NCBI GenBank assembly: GCA_011799875.1
Contig: CM022299.1
Location: forward strand, 340,719,307 to 340,783,306
DNA: 64,000 nucleotides
Source: Thinopyrum elongatum
Taxonomy: Eukaryota > Streptophyta > Magnoliopsida > Poales > Poaceae
Direction of reading: 5' to 3'
The position numbers and the translations under genes were made by a program. The notes under the pieces were generated by a model. The model searched no databases, was not told where the DNA came from, and saw only the letters and a list, made by a program, of their open reading frames with translations. Below, one piece after another: positions 56,301 to 64,000 of the stretch. Every line of letters starts with the position of its first letter. The first letter of the stretch is position 1.

Positions 56301-57092
56301 CGGTGGGGAATGTAAGAATCACTCCAGCCCTTAGTCCGGCGAGCATCTTGGAGCCATGAAAGTACATCGTCCAATGTGAGTACATACTGTATTCCCTTGG
56401 GAGCTCGGCTTCCGTCCATTCAGCGACAAAATCAGCCAACACCTGAGATTTAATAGCTCGGTGTGGTTTGTATGTAATTTTGAAAGGGAGGAGCTCAATA
56501 TCCCATTTGGCTATGCGGCCAGTGGTGTCTCTGTTGTTAATTATGTCATTCAGCAGTACTTCAGATGCAACCGTGACCGAACACTCTTGAAAATAGTGTC
56601 GGAGCTTTCAGGATGCCATGAAGGATGTGTAGGCGATCTTTCGGTAATGTGAATACCTGGATTTGCATGGGGTGAGCACCTCTGATACGTAGTAGACCGG
56701 CTTTTGCACCCGAAACTTGTGACCCTCTGCTTCTTGTTCGACAACAAGAATTGCGCTGACCACCTGATTTGTGGCCGAGATGTATAACATCATTGGTTCA
56801 CCTATGCCAGGCACTGCTAATATGGGATTGCCAACCAACAATGTTTTAGTTTCTTACAATGCAGCCGTTGCTTCGTTGGTCCACTTGAAGTTTTTCGTCC
56901 GTTTAAGCATCCTGTAGAGTGGTAGTGCCTTTTCACCAAGGCGGGAAATAAAGCGGCTCAAGGCCGCCATGCAGCCAGCCAGTTTTTGGACGTGCTTCAG
57001 CTCCGTTGGGACCGCTAGCTGGGATAGGGCTCAGATATTAGCCGAATTGGCCTCTATTCCTCTATGGGATACAATAAATCCGAGCAACTTGC
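56164..57092 (-). pseudogene. Tat-like RT end and first RNase H, decayed
   Basis: From the solo LTR border leftward the frame reads LLGFIVSHRGIEANSANI-stop, LAGCMAALSRFISRLGEKAL and LPLYRMLKRTKNFKWTNEAT, then stop, then LLVGNPILAVPGIGEPMMLY (first RNase H) and VYYVSEVLTPCKSRYSHYRK. A final piece (56164-56442) includes MYFHGSKMLAGLRAGVIL, the start of the second RNase H, in which the first catalytic Asp of the DGS motif is His (56356-56358). Several in-frame stops are present. Confidence 0.75.
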
Positions 57093-58660
57093 TGATACGT
57101 CTCCAACGTATCTATAATTTTTTATTGTTCCATGCTATTATATTATCTATTTTGGATGTTTTATATGCATTAATATGCTATTTTATATTATTTTTTGGAC
57201 TAACCTATTAACCTAGAGCCCAGTGCCCGTTTCTGTTTTTTTCCTTGTTTTTGACTTTTACAGAAAAGGAATATCAAACGGAATAAAACTTTACGATGAT
57301 TTTTCTTGGACCAGAAGACACCTACGTGGCTTGGACAGAGGGCCAGAAGAGTCCTGAGGAAACCACAAGCCCTTAGGGCACGCCCCAGGGGGCGCCCCCT
57401 GGCTTGTGGGCCCCTCGGGAGTGCCCTAACCCTAGTTCAACCTCTATAAATTCTCAAATATTCCCCAAACATCAGAAGCGCCAACCAAAATACTTTTCCG
57501 CCGCCGCAAGCCTCTGTCCCCATGAGATCCCATCTTGGGGCCTTTTCCGGCACCCTGTCGGAGGGGGATTCGATCATGGAGGGCCTCTACATCAACCTTA
57601 CTGCCCTTCTGATGAAGCGTGAGTAGTTTACCACAGACATACGAGTCTATAGCTAGTAGCTAGATGGCTTTTCTCTCTCTTTGATCTTCAATACCATGTT
57701 CTCCTCGATGTTCTTGGAGTTCTATCTGATGTAATCTTATTTTGCGGTGTGTTTGTTGAGATCCGATGAATTGTGGATTTATGATAAGATTATCTATGAA
57801 TATTATTTGAGTCTTCTCTGAACTCTTTTATGCATGATTAAGATATCTTTGTATTTCTCTTCGAACTATCGGTTTTGTTTGGCCAACTAGATTGGTTTTT
57901 CTTGCAATGGGAGAGGTGCTTAGTTTTGGGTTCAATCTTGCGGTGTCCTCACCCAGTGACAGAAGGGGTAGCGAGGCATGTATTGTATTGTTGCCATCAA
58001 GGATAAAAAGATGGCGTTTATGTCATATTGCTTGAGTTTATCCCTCTACATCATGTCATCTTACATAAAGCGTTGCTCTGTTCTTATGAACTTAATACTC
58101 TAGATGCACGCAGGAGTCGGTCAATGTGTGGAGTAATAGTAGTAGATGCAGAATCGTTTCGGTCTACTTGTCACGGACGTGATACCTATATTCATGATCA
58201 TTGCCTTAGATATCGTCATAACTATGCGCTTTTCTATCAATTGCTCAACAGTAATTTGTTTACCCACCATATGTTTTCTTTCAAGAGAGAAGCCTCTAGT
58301 GAAACCTATGCCCCCCGGGTCTATTTTCCATCATATATTTTCAGATCTATAAACCAAAAAACCCAAAAATACCTTGCTGCAATTTATTTATATTTACTTT
58401 CGTTTGCTCTTTTGTTTATGTTTTATACCTATCTCTATTAGATCTCACTCTTTTTCGTGACCATGAAGGGATTGACAACCCCTTTTTCGCGTTGTGTGCA
58501 AGTGTTTGTTAGTTTGTGCAGGTGCATATATTGGAGACTTGCTTGTGCCTCATACTGGATTGATACCTTGGTTCTTAACTGAGGGAAATACTTATCTCTA
58601 CTTTGCTGCATCGCCCTTTCCTCTTCAAGGAAAAAATCAACGCAAGCTCAAGAAGTAGCA
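57093..58660 (+). repeat. solo LTR with perfect target duplication
   Basis: 1568 bp, from TGATACGTCTCCAACGTATC to CAAGAAGTAGCA, flanked by CTTGC at 57088-57092 and 58661-58665. It interrupts the RT of the Tat-like element. Frames inside it (for example 58028-58441) are not genes. Confidence 0.92.
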
Positions 58661-59216
58661 CTTGCCAGCGGGAACTCCGAAGACACATTTGTCCGGATTG
58701 AGCCGTATATCGTAAGCCCGCAGGTTATCAAAGGTTTGGCGGAGGTCGTCCACCAGCTGGCTAACGTGTTTGGTCTTGATGACCACATTGTCCACGTATT
58801 CCTCGACCGTTTTGCCTATTTGCTTTTCCAGGCATGTCTGAATCATGCGTTGGTATGTGGTGCCTACATTTTTTGACCTGATTGGCATTGTGTTGAAGCA
58901 AAATGGCCCGTAAGGAGTGATAAAGGTAGTTGCAGCTTGGTTAGACTCCTTCATTTTGATTTGATGGTATCTGGAGTAGGCATCGAGGAAGCACAGTGAG
59001 TCGTGTTCGGCGTTGGTGTCGATGATCCGGTCTATGCGAGGTAAAGGAAAGGGATCCTTGGGGCAGGCTTTATTTAGGTCCTTGAAATCGACGCACAGCC
59101 GCCAGGATTTGTCTTTCTTGGGCACCATGACTAGGTTTGCCAACCACTCGGGGTGTTTGATTTCTCGGATGAATCCGGCTTCGAGTAATTTTGCTAGTTC
59201 CTCACCCATAGCTTGA
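58661..59216 (-). pseudogene. Tat-like reverse transcriptase, YVDD changed to YVDN
   Basis: The frame reads GEELAKLLEAGFIREIKHPE, VMVPKKDKSWRLCVDFKDLN, DPFPLPRIDRIID, CFLDAYSRYHQIKMKESNQA and TYQRMIQTCLEKQIGKTVEE, followed by YVDNVVIKTK. The second Asp of the catalytic YVDD box is Asn; the codon at 58787-58789 is AAT. The frame ends at the solo LTR, where the target duplication lies, and resumes at 57092. Confidence 0.87.
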
Positions 59217-59242
59217 CGCTTGGGTTCGGAGAATCAGCATAG

Positions 59243-59863
59243 TGTTGGGAAACATAGTAGAAAACAAAAAAATTGCCCTACGAACACCCAAGAACAATAT
59301 GAAGATGCATAACGGGTTGTGATCAACGATCGTTACCAACTTCAACGATCATTACCGACTCCGAGAGTGCAACGGAAGTAGATGAGTCAGTGTAGATCGT
59401 ACTTGAAGTCCCTCGAACGTTGATGATGATCCCGTGAACCTCCCACGAACAATCCCTCGAAAGGAAGACTGAAAGCACAACCTCTCTACTTGGTTGCAAG
59501 CATACGGTCTTCATGATCCGGCAGCGCTTCACCGTCCAGAGCTAATCATCGCCGGAGAATTAGAGGGAGAAGATTAGAACCACACGGGGCTTCTAGCTAT
59601 GAGGATGAGAGGTGGCGAGGGCTCGCCCTAATTAGTCAACTAGGACCAACTAGAACGTGCACTAGATCAACTAGAGGAGGCTCCAAAACTTGTGTCCACA
59701 TAGGGTGGAAATCCTCTAGTATATATAGGATTGGGGGGGGGGGGAAGAGGGGCTGCCAACAAGGGGGAAAGAGCCCCCTTGGGGCGCCGGCCAAGGGAGG
59801 GGGAGTAGGACTCCCCCTCCAAGTAGGATTCGGCCCCCCTTTTAGGAAAGGGGGGAGCCTCCC
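59243..59863 (-). repeat. 3' portion of another LTR, truncated by insertion
   Basis: On the minus strand the segment ends ACTATGTTTCCCAACA at 59243, the style of copia Angela-like LTR ends, with a TATA-like TATATATAGG at about 59719-59728 (plus sense) and a run of 13 G at 59732-59744. The rest is beyond the next insertion at 59864 and probably beyond the window. It cuts the Tat-like RT at its N-terminal side. Confidence 0.6.
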
Positions 59864-61222
59864 TGATGTCTACTACGCAACCTTCTTCTTGTAGACTCGT
59901 GTTGGGCCTCCAAGCACAGAGTTTTGTAGGACAGTAGCAATTTTCCCTCAAGTGGATGACCTAAGGTTTATCAATCCGTGGGAGGTGTAGGATGAAGATG
60001 TTCTCTCTCAAACAACCCTGCAACCAAATAACAAAGAGTCTCTTGTGTCCCCAACACACCCAATACAATGGTAAATTGTATAGGTGCACTAGTTCAGCAA
60101 AGAGATGGTGATACAAGTGTAATATGGATGGTAGATATAGGTTTTTGTAATCTGAAAATATAAAAACAGCAAGGTAACTAATAACAAAAGTGAGCAAAAA
60201 CGGTATTGCAATGCTTGAAAACAAGGCCTAGGGTTCATACTTTCACTAGTGCAAATTCTCTCAACAATGATAACATAATTGGATCATATAACAATCCCTC
60301 AACATGCAACGAAGAATTACTCCAAAGTTTCTATCGGAGAACGTAGTACAAAAATGTGCATCAACCCCTATGCATAGATTACCCCAATGTCACCTCGGGA
60401 ATCCGCGAGTTGAGTGCCAAAACATACATCAAGTAAATCAATAGAACATCCCATTGTCACCACATATATCCCATCGCAAGACATACATCAAGTGTTCTCA
60501 AATCCAATACTCAATCCAACAAAACGAAACCTCAAAGAGCAAGACTCAATTCATCACAAGAAGGTAGAGGAGGAAGAACACCATATGATCCAACTATAAT
60601 AACAAAGCTCGCGATACATCAAGATCATGCCAAATCAAGGACATGAGAGAGAGAGAGATCAAACACATAGCTACTGGTACATACCCACAACCTCGAGGGT
60701 GAACTACTCCCTCCTCGTCATGGAGACTGCCGAGATGATGAAGATGGCCTCCGGTGATGATTTCCCCCTCCGACAGGGTGTCGGAACGGGCTCCCGGTTG
60801 GTTTTTCGTCGCTACAGAGGCTTATGGCGGCGGAACTTCTGATCTAGGGTTCTTTTCAAGGGTTTTGGTATTTATAGGAATTTTTGGCGTTGGTCTCACG
60901 TCAAGGGGGTGCCCGAGGGTCCCATAAGCCGGGGGGCGCGCCCTAGGGGGGTGGGCGCGCCCCTAGGCTTGTGACCTCCTCGGTCACTTCCTGGCCTAGC
61001 TCCGGTGCTCCGGGGGTCTCTTTTGGCCCATAAAAAATCACCGTAAATTTTCAGCCCATTCCGAGAACTTTTATTTCTGCGCAAAAAACGACACCACGGT
61101 AGTTCTGCTGAAAACAACATCAGTCCGGGTTAGTTCTAATAAAATCATACCAAAATCATATAAAATTGTTGTAAACATGGCATGAATACTTCATAAATTA
61201 TAGATACGTTGGAGACGTATCA
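59864..61222 (-). repeat. 3' LTR of a further gypsy element
   Basis: 1359 bp. The minus strand runs from TGATACGTCTCCAACGTATC to GCGTAGTAGACATCA. To its right, in minus orientation, is internal sequence ending in a polypurine tract, so this is a 3' LTR and not a solo LTR. It contains the 'gggggcgcgcccta' GC block common to these LTRs near 60930-60960. Confidence 0.75.
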
Positions 61223-61279
61223 GCATCCCTAAGCTTAATTCCTGCTCGTCCTCGAGTAGATAAATGATAAAAGAAATAA
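61223..61279 (-). other. polypurine tract and 3' internal sequence of the gypsy element
   Basis: The minus strand reads GAGGACGAGCAGGAATTAAG then CTTAGGGATGC directly before the LTR start. The GAGGACGAGCAGG phrase parallels GAGGACAAGCGAGG before the Athila LTR at 14785, so both are Athila-like. A LINE poly(T) at 61280 interrupts it. Confidence 0.65.
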
Positions 61280-61296
61280 TTTTTTTTGACTGAATA

Positions 61297-61318
61297 CTGT
61301 GGGGCAAAATCCCCACAG
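61297..61318 (-). other. perfect hairpin in the LINE 3' UTR
   Basis: CTGTGGGG (61297-61304) and CCCCACAG (61311-61318) form an 8-bp stem with a six-base loop, ten bases from the poly(A) tail. Some LINEs recognise a 3' stem-loop for reverse transcription. Confidence 0.75.
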
Positions 61319-61466
61319 TCCTTTATTAAAAATTCCACCACGGTCTTACAAAAGAAAATATGTACAGAGCTAAAAGAAACTAAGCTAACTAACTAGTTAG
61401 AAAATTACCTATATACAACAGTCTAATTACAACCAACAACATAAACACCATGAGACAGCCATGGTT

Positions 61467-62608
61467 CTAGGGTAATGAACTGATCCAGTGCAGCAACAAG
61501 GGCTTTACTGATGGTTTCATTCTATGGGAATGCAGTGTGATATCATGAATGAATTTTGCCTTCCATGCCCCAAAGGTTGGCCTGATGTGCCTAAATATTT
61601 TATCATTCCTTGTAGTCCAGATACTCCATGCAGCCAAGAATACAACCTCGAAGAAAAAGGGTTTTCGAAATCCTCTTTTTGCAACCAGAATGCATTCCCT
61701 GATAGACAAACCAGCATGCCATTGTATTTGCAAATAATTCCTGACCCTGGTACTGAAATTGCACTTAAAAAAGAGGTGATCTCTATCTTCATGTAGCTGT
61801 GCAGCACACATTGGACATAGGTTATCATCATCCTCAGATCTCCAATGCCTTCTGAGGAGCATGTCTCTTGTGTTCAGATGATCATTAAGCATTAACCATG
61901 CAAAGACCTTGATTTTCATGATGCATTTGCTCTGCCAGGTCCATTTGCAGGGGTCATCATTGGGTAATGAAGCATGCATGAGAACATAGTAACTCTTGGC
62001 AGTGTAAACACCTTTTCCAGGAGTCCATGACCAGGAATCTGGTGCATTAGGATCTCTCTCTCTAATCCTTGGATGTCAAACTCTAAAGTTTGTAACTCTT
62101 CCATTGCCTCAGGGGACAGTGGAAGTTGAAAGAGAGCTGGGATGTCCAAATCTTCTATGAAGTCTCTAACTGAGATTTTATCATCCATGGTGAAGGAGAA
62201 GAGCCTTGGAAACCTCTCTTTGATTGGTATGGAACAACCATTGAGAATCCATGAATCATGCCAGAAGAGGGTACTGTCTCCAGCATTGACTGTGATAATA
62301 GAGTGTACTCTATGAATGTCATTAATCTTCATAATATCTCTCCACCATGAAGATCCACACTGCACTATTGCATGGGGAACAACTCCATTATAATAAGTAT
62401 CCCAAATCAAAGAAACCCATGGAATACTAGCCTTGTTGTAGAACTTGTGCAGATGTTTGGTGAGCAATGCCCTGTTCTGAATAGAGAGGTTGATTATACC
62501 CATTCCACCCTTCTCCTTGGGTTTGCATACCATAGGCCAGGCTGCCAAAGAGTACCCTGGGGTGTCAGAGTTTCCCCTCCATAAGCATTGGCTCATAATT
62601 CTTTCCAA
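61467..62608 (-). pseudogene. LINE ORF2 C-terminal part with zf-RVT
   Basis: A frame from 62608 has ERIMSQCLWRGNSDTPGYSL, AAWPMVCKPKEKGGMGIINL and LTKHLHKFYNKASIPWVSLI. After a shift near 61990 the frame 61467-61979 gives the zf-RVT region KVFAWLMLNDHLNTRDMLLR, CPMCAAQLHEDRDHLFFKC. It ends at 61467, with no RNase H following. A TAG at 62609-62611 separates it from RT in the same frame. Confidence 0.8.
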
Positions 62609-64000
62609 CTATTTTATAATTGCAGCAGGCAAACTGAGGCTAAATAAGAAGTAGATTGGCATAGAGGAAAGCACAGATTGTAACAACTGTAATCTGGCTC
62701 CTTGTGATAAAAGGGAAGAACTACCAGACAATCTTCTTTCCACTCTATCAACCACAGTGACTAAATCCAAAATTCTTGGCTTTGTAGTGCCCACTGGCAA
62801 ACCAAGATATGTGAAAGGCAGGCTACCCACTTGACATCCAAAAATAGCTGCTAATCTAATGGTTTCTTCATGGGAAACATTTATGGGTAGAATGCATGAT
62901 TTGTGAAAATTCACTCTTAAACCAGTGGACTGAGAGAAGGATACCAACATTTCCTTAAGGGCAAGCAATTGTGCTTCATCAGCTTGTACTATAAGCAGTG
63001 TATCATCAGCATATTGGACAATTGGGAAATCAGGATCATTAGATGGAATGGGTAGTGTAAGGAGCCCATCATGAAGCATCTTATTGACCACAGTTTGCAA
63101 CAAATTAGCAGCAATGACAAAAAGCAAAGGTGAGAGTGGATCCCCTTGCCTCACCCCTCTCTTGCAATTGAATTGTTTACCTGGTACTCCATTAAGAAGA
63201 ATGGATGAAGAACTAGAGGACAGAAGTTCTTTAACCCAGCCAATCCATTTGTCATCAAAACCCTTATGCTTTAACATTAGCAGAATGAGGTCATGCTCAA
63301 CAGTTTCAAAAGCTTTTGCAAAGTCAAGTTTGAGGATTAGAATTGGTCTCTTGGATTGATGACACTGTTGGATATATTCCAAACTCCAAGCAATACAATC
63401 TTGAATTGATCTAGACTTAAGGAAGCCATACTGATTTTTATGAATACATGTGAGTATGACTTTTTGTAACCTATTTGCTAGCAGCTTGGTGAGGAATTTG
63501 AGGCAGGTGTTTGTAAGGGAGATAGGCCTATAGTCATTGGGTCCCTCTGGTGATAGAACCTTTGGAATTAAAGTAACCAATGATCCATTAATGCTCTGTA
63601 GAGAAATTTTCCCTTAAAAGAAATCTGAGAAGAACTTGTAAAAATCCTATTTAATGATATGCCAGCACCTTTTCACAAACAGCCCAGTAAAACCATCTGG
63701 TCCTGGAGCTCTATCCAATGGCAAACTTTTCAAGACTTCATTTATTTCCTCATGTGTAAAAGGCCCAGATAAGGTTTCCAGCCCTGGCACAAACTGAATG
63801 AGATTCTTCAAATCAAACTGCATATCAATACCTTGTGCTATCCCCATTCTATCTCGGTAAGAGCTCCAAAGCAACCTAGCCATTTCACTGTGAGAAGAAA
63901 CTGTCATGCCATCCTCATTGAGAAGACTTGATATTGTATTTCTTCTAAATCTTTCTGTTGCCATTGCTTGAAAAAACTTGGAGTTCTCCTCACCCACTTT
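62609..64000 (-). pseudogene. LINE reverse transcriptase
   Basis: From the window edge: GEENSKFFQAMATERFRRNT, LKSLPLDRAPGPDGFTGLFV, then stops at 63647-63649 and 63614-63616 in one frame, then [59 protein letters not shown] and the catalytic IVQYADDTLLIVQA. The element continues beyond 64000, where the endonuclease would be expected. Catalytic residues are kept; the stops disable the copy. Confidence 0.87.

Larger units (their letters stand above)
48447..59242 (-). mobile_element. Tat-like Ty3/gypsy retrotransposon with antisense ORF, interrupted
   Basis: In minus orientation RT, RNase H, a second RNase H, integrase and linker are followed by an ORF on the opposite strand, a polypurine tract and the 3' LTR. 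Dual RNase H and an antisense ORF between pol and 3' LTR are known hallmarks of the Tat lineage (RIRE2/Grande/Retand type). Gag, protease and the 5' LTR are cut off at 59242 by another LTR element. Two solo LTRs (52495-54058, 57093-58660) are nested inside. Coding parts contain nonsense codons, frameshifts and lost catalytic residues. Confidence 0.87.
61280..64000 (-). mobile_element. L1-like LINE, 3' half
   Basis: The poly(A) tail appears as T8 at 61280-61287 on the plus strand. Going right on the minus strand follow a hairpin in the 3' UTR, zf-RVT, the RT C-terminal part, RT core and the RT N-terminal region, then the window ends. Without an RNase H after the knuckle it is of a different clade from the LINE at 41881. 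It has three nonsense codons and one frameshift in the visible part. Confidence 0.85.

Noticed and set aside
58028..58441. 137-codon plus-strand ORF with hydrophobic end
   Set aside because: It is inside a solo LTR with target duplications; the homologous part of the other LTR copies is not open.

Overview
The window is plant nuclear DNA, almost certainly from a Triticeae grass (wheat, barley or Aegilops). The reasons are a BARE/WIS/Angela-type copia element with the characteristic LTR start TGAAGGAAATATGCC, Athila-like and Tat-like gypsy elements with LTR ends TGATACGTC, L1-like LINEs, and a CACTA end with GC-rich 'gtagcgcggg' subterminal repeats. No bacterial, phage or organellar gene is present. 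Nearly all long reading frames are retrotransposon or DNA-transposon proteins, mostly broken. Family names are recalled from sequence character, not from a search.

Layout from left to right. 1-3598: minus-strand Tat-like gypsy element (5' LTR, PBS, gag, protease; runs off the left edge), inserted in a plus-strand Athila-like gypsy element (3599-15738: protease, RT, RNase H, integrase, post-pol ORF, truncated 3' LTR). The Athila-like element is itself interrupted by a gag-only LTR element (8509-13744, TSD ATATG). 15739-about 18480: MuDR-like element whose transposase has lost its catalytic core. 19037-21707: isolated TG...CA unit with an imperfect TSD, possibly a solo LTR, carrying tandem and palindromic repeats. 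21713-33970: gene-like island with a GRF zinc-finger gene (probably frameshifted) and a convergent unknown ORF. A BARE/Angela copia element (24426-33192) sits in codon 4 of that ORF and separates it from a promoter-like upstream region.

33975-35576: truncated gypsy end (LTR plus PBS). 35577-39222: right part of a CACTA element with a shrunken transposase. 39226-39460: LINE tail. 39726-41686: the one intact host-type gene, a two-exon class II phospholipase A1. 41881-about 47600: near-complete L1-like LINE on the minus strand. 48447-59242: minus-strand Tat-like gypsy element with dual RNase H, integrase and a plus-strand antisense ORF, interrupted by two solo LTRs with perfect 5-bp TSDs. 59243-64000: remains of two more LTR elements, then the 3' half of another LINE running off the right edge.

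The genes do not form a common pathway. The window is a layered record of insertions around two small gene islands, and the nesting gives relative ages. The most informative biology is the ORF split by BARE, the phospholipase gene whose TATA box touches a LINE poly(A) tail, the gag-only element, and the recurring loss of catalytic residues in the transposons.
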